A DNA stretch of 5,153 nucleotides from Nitrososphaeria archaeon (GTDB lineage Archaea > Thermoproteota > Nitrososphaeria > Conexivisphaerales > UBA164). How positions within the stretch are numbered: position 1 is the stretch's first letter; the number at the start of each line of letters is the position of its first letter. This document shows positions 1 through 5,094 of this stretch, piece by piece. Under the pieces are notes generated by a model. The model was not told where the DNA came from and did not search any database. It saw only the letters and a program-made list of their open reading frames with translations. Position numbers and translations under genes: made by a program. The DNA lies in assembly GCA_029775955.1 (NCBI GenBank), contig JARVJW010000167.1, positions 1 to 5,153 on the forward strand. Reading direction: 5' to 3'.

Positions 1-122
1 GAGCCATCAACATCGCTAAAAAATTTGAGAGGTGTATGAGTTATATGCCCATCCACGGAGCTGCAAGCGAACCAGCCCATAACCAGCCTAAGCTGGAAGC
101 CCCATCCGCAAGGGTGGGGTAG
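1..122 (+). CDS. tnpB: TnpB RNA-guided endonuclease, C-terminal tail (partial, 5' end outside window)
   Basis: Reading from position 3 gives 39 codons ending in TAG at 120-122. The translation begins AINIAKKFERC and continues with MSYMPIHGAASEP and a Pro/Ala-rich tail. The opening matches the residues that follow the last RuvC acidic residue in TnpB (DRDxNAAxNI-like), so only the segment after the active site is visible. TnpB is the RNA-guided nuclease of IS200/IS605 and IS607 elements; it cuts the empty donor site using a guide read from beyond the element end. The stop codon lies inside the conserved TAGTTCAC end, as is typical when coding sequence and omegaRNA overlap. No disabling mutation is visible in this short part, so the gene outside the window may be intact. 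Family assignment rests on the tail plus the RNA scaffold. Confidence 0.75.
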   Translation, partial: AINIAKKFERCMSYMPIHGAASEPAHNQPKLEAPSARVG

Positions 123-127
123 TTCAC
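1..127. repeat. Left copy of 127-bp perfect inverted repeat (3' end of a TnpB element)
   Basis: This segment is the exact reverse complement of the last 127 bases of the window; position p pairs with 5154-p without a mismatch as far as 127/5027 and diverges at 128 (A against an expected T partner, found G). It contains the end of a tnpB gene and its omegaRNA scaffold. The inner boundary falls directly after TAGTTCAC, the usual type of right end of IS200/IS605-type TnpB elements. The outer boundary is the window edge, so the repeat very likely continues outside. The two copies point their right ends toward each other. Confidence 0.95.
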
Positions 128-147
128 ACACAGCTTATCTAGTTAAA
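60..147 (+). ncRNA. omegaRNA (reRNA) 3' part with guide, left TnpB copy
   Basis: Two consecutive hairpins are visible: CCAGC (83-87) with GCTGG (92-96) around the loop CTAA, then CCCCATCC (100-107) with GGGTGGGG (112-119), eight pairs including one G-T, closed by a GCAA (GNRA) tetraloop. The scaffold ends in TAGTTCAC at 120-127. In TnpB systems the bases just after this end serve as guide; here that would start at 128 (ACAGCTTATC...). The 5' limit of the RNA and the guide length (about 16-20 nt is known for the family) are estimates. The hairpins may also serve as the right-end recognition structure for a Y1 transposase. Confidence 0.7.
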
Positions 148-222
148 TATGATACATCACTAAGTAGATATATTTATAAGGCGCTCACATGGGTGCTAAG
201 ATAGACCTAACTATTAAGTTGC

Positions 223-237
223 TGCCAATGATTGGCA
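223..237. promoter_or_regulatory. 15-bp palindrome, possible operator
   Basis: TGCCAAT (223-229) and ATTGGCA (231-237) form a perfect inverted repeat around one central base. If the IS and one target copy are removed, the palindrome would lie roughly 90 bp upstream of the manC start. It could bind a dimeric regulator; alternatively it could form a short hairpin at the end of a lost gene. Function is inferred only from symmetry. Confidence 0.3.
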
Positions 238-284
238 ATATTATACTGAATTACCTGAACCACTAGCACCGTTTCCCAAAGCCG

Positions 285-292
285 CCATAGCT
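285..292. repeat. Target-site duplication (left) of the IS5-family element
   Basis: CCATAGCT directly abuts the left terminal repeat of the IS and is repeated exactly at 1216-1223 directly after the right terminal repeat. An 8-bp duplication is characteristic of the ISH1 group of the IS5 family. Confidence 0.9.
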
Positions 293-1215
293 TGCTTTGT
301 TGCATTAATTTTACCAGATGATCAAACTTGTTTGATATTACTATTTTAACGCCACAAATTTACATTGACCCACCTTGGCAGATAGGGATTGGAAAGAATA
401 TAATGAAAAGCTTGTCGACATTTGATATATTTGTTAATGCTGACCTCCTGATTAACCAGGCTGAAGAGGATGAATGAAGGAAAGAGGGGAAAGCCCTATG
501 CCTACTCTGATGCACTGATGCTACTGGCCGTAAAGGAGTACTTTGGACTTCAGGCAGACCGAGATGCTTGGTGGAATATGGGGAGCCAGGATACCATCCT
601 ATACCCAGATCTGCAGAAGGCAGAAGGGGCTGAAGGTTCCGCTTGGAATATGACAAGGATAATCCTGTTGACATAGCAGTTGACTCATATTCAATAGGGG
701 TGAATTGATCAGGCAGAAGTGAGGAGGGGATGGGTAAAGCTGCACATTTCATGTGATATAGCTAATCACCTCAGCGTGGAGGTAACAGATGAACATACGG
801 CTGACGGGAAGGAGTTCAGCAAGCTTAGTGCAATGGGCAAAAGTGAATAAGGTGTTCGGCGATTCAGCCTATGACTCCAGGGATAACTTCAACTCAGCCA
901 TGGGCGCAGAGCCTGTAATAAAGCCCAACTCCACTGGAAAATCGAAGTGTCAGGTCAAAGGTAGTTAGGGAGTTCCTCAATGATCCAACTGCATGGAAGC
1001 ACAGATACGGACAGAGGTGGAAGCGGTGTTCTATTCGTTAATGCTAGGAGAGTACATATCATCAGTGCTTGATGCAGGAATATTCAACGAAATAATAGCC
1101 ATTTTCACATATAATGTTGTGGAGGCGCATCGCGGTGGCACGAGGGTAAGCTGGGGACACGTGCCTTAATTAATTTGTTCATTGGCCGGGAATAATCAAT
1201 TAATGCAACAAAGTA
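293..1215 (+). mobile_element. IS5-family (ISH1-group-like) insertion sequence, 923 bp, ends intact, transposase decayed
   Basis: Terminal inverted repeats are TGCTTTGTTGCATTAATT at 293-310 and its complement at 1198-1215, with a single mismatch at the second base (G versus A) in 18 positions. A perfect 8-bp duplication CCATAGCT flanks both ends. Size, TGC-type ends and 8-bp duplication fit the ISH1 group of IS5. One reading direction (+) contains a heavily frameshifted DDE transposase. Just inside the left end, ATCAAAC (321-327) and GTTTGAT (330-336) form a short hairpin. The element is probably unable to move by itself, but its ends could still be recognised by a transposase supplied elsewhere. 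Confidence 0.92.
375..1169 (+). pseudogene. IS5-family DDE transposase, degenerate (multiple frameshifts)
   Basis: The ancestral protein can be read in pieces across all three frames: RDWKEYNEKLV (384-420), FDIFVNADLLINQAEED (421-471), KRGKPYAYSDALMLLAVKEY (from about 482), EYGEPGYHPIPRS (about 577-615), NPVDIAVDSYSIGV (about 664-705), RRGWVKLHISCDIANHLSVE (722-781), VFGDSAYDSRDNF (about 854-892), VVREFLNDPTAWKHRYG (961-1011) and VEAVFYSLMLGEY (1017-1055). These blocks follow IS5-type transposases in order. The catalytic triad is still discernible: Asp in IAVDS, Asp in FGDSAYD, Glu in VEAVF. At least six frame changes and several stops separate them, so no functional enzyme can be made. A TTG at 375 is a plausible ancestral start. 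It was read in the same direction as manC downstream. Confidence 0.88.
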
Positions 1216-1223
1216 CCATAGCT
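1216..1223. repeat. Target-site duplication (right) of the IS5-family element
   Basis: CCATAGCT, identical to 285-292. It is followed immediately by the BRE/TATA region of manC, so the insertion point is at the very edge of the core promoter. Confidence 0.9.
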
Positions 1224-1259
1224 GAAAAGTTTATCTTTCAGAATGAGCTATAGGGCTCG
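1224..1259 (+). promoter_or_regulatory. Archaeal core promoter (BRE + TATA) of manC, leaderless
   Basis: GAAAAG (1224-1229) is a purine-rich BRE-like element and TTTATCTT (1230-1237) a TATA box. The box centre is about 26 bases before the A of the ATG at 1260, which is the usual TATA-to-transcription-start distance in archaea, so transcription should begin at or next to the start codon. No Shine-Dalgarno sequence is seen in 1240-1259, in keeping with a leaderless mRNA. Confidence 0.7.
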
Positions 1260-2546
1260 ATGAAGACAGTCATACTAGCGGGGGGCAGGGGGACAAGGTT
1301 ATGGCCTCTGAGCAGGGACGATTATCCTAAGCAGTTCCTGCCACTGTTTGATGGGAAAAGCCTTGTACAGAGGAGCATTGAGCTTTTCTCAAGGATCTCT
1401 GAGGTTTATGTGGTGACTTCGAAGTCCCTGTCTCCGTACTTTACCTATGCTGTAAGTGGAATAAGCACTGACAATGTTATAGCGGAACCGGAGCCCAAAG
1501 GGACAGCAGCGGCAATTTCACTTGCAATTTCCAGGGTTGGAGATGAAGACCTGCTTTTTGTTCCATCAGACCATGTGCTTGGGCAAGATTTTCTGGACCT
1601 TATTAAGAGAACCAATCCAAATGAAGGTGAAATAGTGCTGTTTGGTTACAGACCTGACAGCCCATCTACGGCTTACGGCTACATAGAAGTAGATGGAAAC
1701 GGAAGAGTTTTGAGTTTCCATGAAAAGCCTGACGCTGAAAGGGCAAGGACCTACATGGAGTCAGGCAAGTATTTGTGGAATATGGGCATTTTTCTCATGA
1801 AGGGAAGCACCGGCAAGGAGGCAATAAGGAAGTACCTTCCTGAAGTGCACAAAGTCGTGTTTGAAAATGGGGGAAAGGGCTATGAGGCGATGAAGGAAGT
1901 TACATTTGACTACGGCGTGCTGGAAAAGCATGACAAGCTAAGGGCTCTGAGGTACACAGGGGAGTGGCATGACGTGGGGTCATGGAAGAGCCTCTATCAG
2001 GCAATGGATAAAGATGAAAATGGTAATGTGCTAAAAGGCGAAGTGCTTGCTCTTAACACAAGGGATTCTCTGATAACTTCTGCAAATAGGCTTGTGGCGG
2101 CTTACGGGCTAACTGGAATTTCAATTATTTCAACAATGGATGCAGTGCTAGTAATACCAACTGATCTATCAGAGAAGACAAAGGATATAGTTAAAGTGCT
2201 TGGGGCAAAGAAGGTTGCACATGAATCCCCTAAAATTTACAGGCAGTGGGGACACTACACGATACTGGAGGAGGGGGAGAGGTACAAGGTGAAGAAGTTG
2301 TGGGTTGCGCCGGGGAAGAGCTTGAGCTACCAGATGCACTATCATAGGGCAGAGCACTGGATAGTTGTTAAGGGGACTGCAAAGGTAATTCATGACGACG
2401 AAGAAAAGCTGCTAGTTGAGAACGAGGGGTTCTACATTCCAAAGGGGAGGAAGCACAGAATCGAGAACCCAGGGAGGGTTCCACTGGAGATAATTGAGGT
2501 TCAGACCGGGGAATATCTGGGAGAAGATGACATAGTGAGATTTTGA
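1260..2546 (+). CDS. manC: Bifunctional mannose-1-phosphate guanylyltransferase / mannose-6-phosphate isomerase
   Basis: The 428-residue protein makes GDP-mannose from mannose-1-phosphate and GTP; its C-terminal cupin, if active, interconverts fructose-6-phosphate and mannose-6-phosphate. Visible N-terminal nucleotidyltransferase motifs are GGRGTRLWPLSR (8-19) with PKQFL (23-27), PSDH (102-105), TAYGYIE (137-143), FHEKP (153-157), YLWNMGIF (171-178), FDYGVLEK (216-223) and WHDVGSW (236-242). The type II isomerase cupin carries QMHYHRAEHW (358-367), IPKGRKHRI (393-401) and the terminal YLGEDDIVRF. It is shorter than typical bacterial AlgA/ManC proteins (about 470-480) and stops right after DIVRF, lacking the usual few extra residues. 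The ATG start places the Rossmann strand and signature at the expected N-terminus and fits the TATA spacing. GDP-mannose would feed glycosyltransferases making lipid-linked or surface glycans; the flippase gene downstream supports this. The frame is intact with no sign of decay. Confidence 0.93.
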   Translation: MKTVILAGGRGTRLWPLSRDDYPKQFLPLFDGKSLVQRSIELFSRISEVYVVTSKSLSPYFTYAVSGISTDNVIAEPEPKGTAAAISLAISRVGDEDLLFVPSDHVLGQDFLDLIKRTNPNEGEIVLFGYRPDSPSTAYGYIEVDGNGRVLSFHEKPDAERARTYMESGKYLWNMGIFLMKGSTGKEAIRKYLPEVHKVVFENGGKGYEAMKEVTFDYGVLEKHDKLRALRYTGEWHDVGSWKSLYQAMDKDENGNVLKGEVLALNTRDSLITSANRLVAAYGLTGISIISTMDAVLVIPTDLSEKTKDIVKVLGAKKVAHESPKIYRQWGHYTILEEGERYKVKKLWVAPGKSLSYQMHYHRAEHWIVVKGTAKVIHDDEEKLLVENEGFYIPKGRKHRIENPGRVPLEIIEVQTGEYLGEDDIVRF

Positions 2547-2552
2547 AGAATC

Positions 2553-2584
2553 ACGTGTAATTTATAACAATTCAAGCTACACGT
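2553..2584. promoter_or_regulatory. Inverted repeat between manC and flippase, possible operator
   Basis: ACGTGTA (2553-2559) and TACACGT (2578-2584) are perfect 7-base arms separated by 18 bases. The spacer contains a TATA-like AATTTATAAC (2559-2568). The spacing is long for a simple terminator hairpin and no T-run follows, so a regulator-binding pair of half sites is as likely as an RNA structure. Function is inferred. Confidence 0.3.
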
Positions 2585-2612
2585 AAAGGTCTTAAATCTG
2601 TTGAACTGTCAA

Positions 2613-2654
2613 TGCCTATAAGTTTAAAGAGCGCATATTGCAATACAGGTAAGA
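2613..2654 (+). promoter_or_regulatory. TATA-type promoter and start region of the flippase gene
   Basis: CCTATAAGTTTAAAG (2615-2629) holds overlapping TATA-like boxes. With the normal spacing of about 26 bases, transcription would start near 2646-2653, only a few bases before the TTG at 2655. A weak AGGT (2647-2650) precedes the TTG by four bases. The flippase therefore probably has its own promoter, although read-through from manC is possible. Confidence 0.5.
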
Positions 2655-4037
2655 TTGAACCCACTCACAGGAGCTTTGAAGTACCTTGGCTCTGGACTTT
2701 TTAACACAATCCTTGCCCTAGCCTTTTTCGTTATAGCAGCACACTACACTACACCAGCATTTGTGGGTAAGGTAGCTATAATACAGCTTCTGGAGGTTAT
2801 CACATCACTTGCCTTGGTGCTATTGCCTCAGCAGCTTGTTACAAGAGATATAGCTGAGGAAGTTGGGGTAGGTAGGCCTGACAATGAACTGGTTGGCACC
2901 GTGCTTGCCCTATCACTCATGACAACTCCCGCCTTCCTCATGCTGTTGTTTTTTCCGGAATACGTTTGGTTGGCAATACCTTACCTCATCCTTTACCTTT
3001 ACTCAACTTACCAGGGCACAGTCATGAGCGGCAGGGGGAAGTTTACAGAAGCCAACATTGGATATGTAATATTCAGCACAAGCAGGTGGGGATTATCATT
3101 AATTGCTGTTGTTTATCACAGCATATTTATGTTCATATTGATATGGACCCTGGGAACGTTTGCAAGGGTTATATACCAGCAGGCAACCATGGGCACTTCG
3201 TCGTTTTCCTTCAGTAGGGAAAAGTTCACTGATACTTTCAGGGTTGGCCTGCCGCTATACCTTTCAAATGTATCGAACCTGTTTGCCTCCCAAGGTGACA
3301 GGATTTCAACTGCATTTCTGCTCGGCTCTTACAGTTTAGGGATATATCAATTGATGGTGCTAATAGCTGGGGTCCCAAACACAATAGTCAATAGCCTAAC
3401 TGGGGCGCTGCTTCCAGCAGCAACCTATTATAAATCTAAGGGCCAAGACCTGTTAAGGATGTCTTCGATGGTATTCAGGCTGATGCTGATGCTTTCCGTA
3501 ATAAGTGCTATAATATCCATAGCCATTGCACCCCCAGTAGTGGTCAACTTCTTCTCTCAGTACGTGCCGGGAATACCTTCACTTGAACTTCTTCTATTTG
3601 CCTTGCTTATAGCTACACCCTTCGGGGCACTCGTAAACTTTATAGTTATTGTGAAAAAGGGGTTCAGGCCACTTCTTGTGCTTTCCGTACTTGATGCGCT
3701 GTTGGTGATCGTTACATCAATAATATTGATACCAAGGATAGGAATATTCGGCGCTGCAATATCTCAGGCCACAGTGCAGGGTGTCTACGCTGCATACATA
3801 ATTACACTTGCCCAGCGTGAAGGTGCATTTAAGATGGGCACTGTTGAGCTGCTTTCGATTTTCTCAATTATTACACTTGTAATAATACCTATTTCATGGA
3901 TAGCTTCACTGATTGCATATCTGGTTTTGATAAAAGTTCTCAGGATACTCAGAAAAGATGACTTGACCGTGATAGATTATTTCCTTCCAAAAAGGTTCAA
4001 GTTTATAATAAAAATTTTAAGGCCACTGGCTAACTAA
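2655..4037 (+). CDS. Polysaccharide/oligosaccharide flippase (Wzx-like, MOP superfamily)
   Basis: The 460-residue protein is almost entirely hydrophobic helices, about 12-14 by eye: near residues 10-29, 38-60, 80-120 (two), 133-173 (two), 197-245 (two), 273-300, 310-333, 340-385 (two) and 395-430 (two), ending in a basic Lys/Arg-rich cytosolic tail (KVLRILRKDD, PKRFKF). This layout and length match polysaccharide biosynthesis proteins that flip lipid-linked glycans across the cytoplasmic membrane. The helical pair near the N-terminus (FVGKVAIIQLLEVI) and a mid-protein segment (SNLFASQGDRISTAFLLGSYSL, residues about 205-226, with a buried Asp-Arg) are typical of the family. TTG (2655) is chosen as start because it fits the TATA spacing and an in-frame stop lies at 2625; a second TTG at 2676 follows AGGAG by only two bases and is less likely. 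Substrate cannot be read from sequence; the manC neighbour suggests a mannose-containing glycan, as used in archaeal N-glycosylation or lipoglycans. Confidence 0.85.
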   Translation: MNPLTGALKYLGSGLFNTILALAFFVIAAHYTTPAFVGKVAIIQLLEVITSLALVLLPQQLVTRDIAEEVGVGRPDNELVGTVLALSLMTTPAFLMLLFFPEYVWLAIPYLILYLYSTYQGTVMSGRGKFTEANIGYVIFSTSRWGLSLIAVVYHSIFMFILIWTLGTFARVIYQQATMGTSSFSFSREKFTDTFRVGLPLYLSNVSNLFASQGDRISTAFLLGSYSLGIYQLMVLIAGVPNTIVNSLTGALLPAATYYKSKGQDLLRMSSMVFRLMLMLSVISAIISIAIAPPVVVNFFSQYVPGIPSLELLLFALLIATPFGALVNFIVIVKKGFRPLLVLSVLDALLVIVTSIILIPRIGIFGAAISQATVQGVYAAYIITLAQREGAFKMGTVELLSIFSIITLVIIPISWIASLIAYLVLIKVLRILRKDDLTVIDYFLPKRFKFIIKILRPLAN

Positions 4038-4041
4038 AGGC

Positions 4042-4060
4042 ATGGGACTTGCCCATAAAT
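4042..4060 (+). terminator. Possible terminator hairpin after the flippase gene
   Basis: ATGGG (4042-4046) and CCCAT (4052-4056) form a five-pair stem with a five-base loop, starting four bases after the flippase stop codon and followed by the AT-rich TAAATTTG. The stem is short and the T-tract weak, so this is tentative. Confidence 0.3.
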
Positions 4061-4072
4061 TTGTAAAACCTT

Positions 4073-4160
4073 GGGACGCTTGAGCACGCTCTGTGAATTA
4101 CTTACAGCTAAAGCCTTTGGGCTTCTTGCTTCATAGGAATAAACTTGCTTATCCGCTTTT
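4073..4160 (-). ncRNA. omegaRNA-like 3' end and guide of the decayed TnpB element
   Basis: Read on the minus strand, the end of the tnpB remnant contains GAAGCCCAAAGGCTT, able to form an AAGCC/GGCTT stem, and finishes in TAATTCAC whose last base is 4093. This is the same arrangement as the terminal copies (GAAGCCCC hairpin then TAGTTCAC), but the sequences otherwise differ. The presumed guide would read AGAGCGTGCTCAAGCG from 4092 downward, in the gap between the flippase gene and the remnant. Whether the RNA is still made is unknown; no functional TnpB is encoded here. Confidence 0.5.
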
Positions 4161-4388
4161 GTTGGACAATTAGAGGCTTCCTGCACGTGCTGTTCCACCT
4201 GCAGCAGAATGTTTCTGGCAGCATTTAAATCCCTATCTGCATGCACTCGAATGTTCGCCCAGATATGTCTTTCATCAGGATCCTGCATCAGGAGCATTTC
4301 TACGATGTTGCTGGCTTGACGACCAGCCCACGCCTTTCTGCCTTGTAGGCAGTTGGCTTAGTTGGTCCAGCTAGCATCCATTATTGTC

Positions 4389-4396
4389 GATGCGAG
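4389..4396. repeat. Target-site duplication (left) of the MITE
   Basis: GATGCGAG abuts the left terminal repeat of the MITE and recurs exactly at 4535-4542. Its complement CTCGCATC lies in the former tnpB codons for Leu-Ala-Ser. Confidence 0.9.
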
Positions 4397-4534
4397 TGCT
4401 TTGTTGCATATATCAAAAAATAGTTAATTTGTTAATAGTTTCAAATTTAAATTAAAGAAATTATTTATTTTAAATCGACAATTTATCCTAATTTTTAAAT
4501 AATTAGCACAACTTTTAATTAATGCAACAAAGCA
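4397..4534. mobile_element. 138-bp MITE related to the IS5-family element
   Basis: Perfect 13-bp terminal inverted repeats TGCTTTGTTGCAT (4397-4409) and ATGCAACAAAGCA (4522-4534) bound a very AT-rich interior with no reading frame. The right end matches the left end of the 923-bp IS for 18 bases (TGCTTTGTTGCATTAATT read outward to inward), and both elements generate 8-bp duplications, so this is a non-autonomous derivative or relative moved by the same transposase type. It sits inside the tnpB remnant. Beyond the ends the interior has no obvious match to the IS, so it is not a simple internal deletion of that copy. Confidence 0.9.
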
Positions 4535-4542
4535 GATGCGAG
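4535..4542. repeat. Target-site duplication (right) of the MITE
   Basis: GATGCGAG, identical to 4389-4396, directly adjoining the right terminal repeat. Confidence 0.9.
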
Positions 4543-4781
4543 CGAATGTTTTTAACCATGTTCTGAATCTTCAAAGGCAATCAATTTGTTATCCTGAGCT
4601 CGTGGGCTAAGTCGTCTATCTACCTCCTGACCTTTCTCCAAGATTTTTCAAGCAATACCTTTCCCCTGTTCTTTGAGCTGTTCTTCTTATGGGATAGCTT
4701 CCTTTGCAGGTACTTGATACGCTCTGCCGAGCGCACCAATATGGTGCGGACCCCGCTCTTTAGACACACCTGACAATGGAG

Positions 4782-4812
4782 GATATATAATACGAGGGAG
4801 GTGGAATTATAA
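4782..4812 (+). promoter_or_regulatory. TATA-type promoter of a decayed transposase gene
   Basis: GATATATAATAC (4782-4793) is a strong archaeal TATA-like box; its centre is about 26 bases before the ATT at 4813 where the transposase-like reading begins, so the gene would once have been leaderless. A purine-rich GGAGGA precedes it in BRE position. Confidence 0.45.
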
Positions 4813-5000
4813 ATTGTTGGAAGAAATTGGACTCCAGAGGAAAAGGTAGGGGTAGTCCATGAATACAAACATATTGCTTGCTACCTCTTTGCATCAATCA
4901 AGCATAGTGCAGTACAATGGCCCCATAAGCAGGGCTCCAGAATGTCCGGCAATCGTGGAATCAGCGAGAATAACATCAAATCATGACCTAAGTATTTCTA
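4813..5000 (+). pseudogene. Decayed transposase OrfA-like fragment (helix-turn-helix, possibly IS3-type)
   Basis: The frame at 4813 reads (ATT)VGRNWTPEEKVGVVHEYKH, resembling the beginning of IS3/IS911-type OrfA proteins (basic residues, then WTPEEK, then a helix). Shortly after, the resemblance continues in another frame (TNILLATSLHQSSIVQYN, like the second and third helices of such a DNA-binding domain), and the first frame ends at a stop near 4985. The first codon is ATT, which would be ATG with one base change and lies at the right distance from a TATA box. A stop directly precedes it, so no upstream start exists. The fragment ends before the TnpB copy at 5027. The family call is tentative because only the first 20 or so residues are clear. 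Confidence 0.4.
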
Positions 5001-5006
5001 AAAGAG

Positions 5007-5094
5007 AATCAAGGGCAGAAGAGGGGGTGAACTACCCCACCCTTGCGGATGGGGCTTCCAGCTTAGGCTGGTTATGGGCTGGTTCGCTTGCAGC
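5007..5094 (-). ncRNA. omegaRNA (reRNA) 3' part with guide, right TnpB copy
   Basis: The scaffold is identical to that of the left copy on the opposite strand: GNRA-capped eight-pair hairpin at 5035-5042/5047-5054, CCAGC/GCTGG hairpin at 5058-5062/5067-5071, and TAGTTCAC ending at 5027. The following bases, read on the minus strand from 5026, are CCCCTCTTCTGCCC, different from the left copy's guide. Same scaffold with a different adjoining guide is the normal outcome of two independent insertions. RNA limits are estimates. Confidence 0.7.

Larger units (their letters stand above)
128..292. other. Intergenic stretch between TnpB right end and IS; no gene recognised
   Basis: This 165-bp segment holds no convincing gene. 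It contains a TATA-like stretch (166-180), a perfect 15-bp palindrome (223-237) and, at its right end, the left copy of the 8-bp target duplication of the adjoining IS (285-292). Before that IS arrived, the segment joined directly to the manC core promoter at 1224, so it represents the native upstream region of manC. Confidence 0.6.
4093..4755 (-). pseudogene. tnpB: TnpB endonuclease remnant, frameshifted and split by a MITE
   Basis: Read on the minus strand in pieces: RSAERIKYLQRKLSHKKN and SSKNRGK (about 4740-4660), IDDLAHELR (about 4610), LIAFED, then HSLAS; after skipping the MITE and one target copy the frame resumes as TIMDASWT, then YKAERRGLVVKPATS-stop-KCS-stop-C (about 4345-4280), SGRTFEC, and HADRDLNAARNILL (about 4235-4195), followed by YEARSPKAL (about 4135-4110). 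These are the central helical region, the DASW motif, the first zinc-finger Cys pair and the RuvC III block (final Asp in DRDLNAARN) of archaeal TnpB. Stops replace two residues in the zinc finger, and frameshifts occur elsewhere. The N-terminal half, including RuvC I, is not found upstream, where another element remnant begins. The family-typical stop inside TAATTCAC is out of frame, so the last open segment runs on to 4034. Confidence 0.87.

Noticed and set aside
189..266. 25-codon open frame (MGAKIDLTIKLLPM...) after a TATA-like stretch
   Set aside because: The ATG is only about 13-18 bases from the TATA-like centre, too close for archaeal initiation, and no ribosome-binding site or similarity is seen.
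360..752. Minus-strand open frame of 130 codons
   Set aside because: It lies antisense to the decayed IS5-family transposase, whose conserved blocks are all readable on the + strand; the minus translation has no recognisable domain and is rich in Ser/Pro as expected for a shadow frame.
2169..2393. Minus-strand open frame of 74 codons inside manC
   Set aside because: It is fully antisense to the cupin domain of an intact gene, with no promoter or recognisable motif.
2966..3217. Plus-strand open frame of 83 codons inside the flippase gene
   Set aside because: It is an alternative frame of an intact membrane protein gene; the translation is Cys/His-rich without a family pattern.
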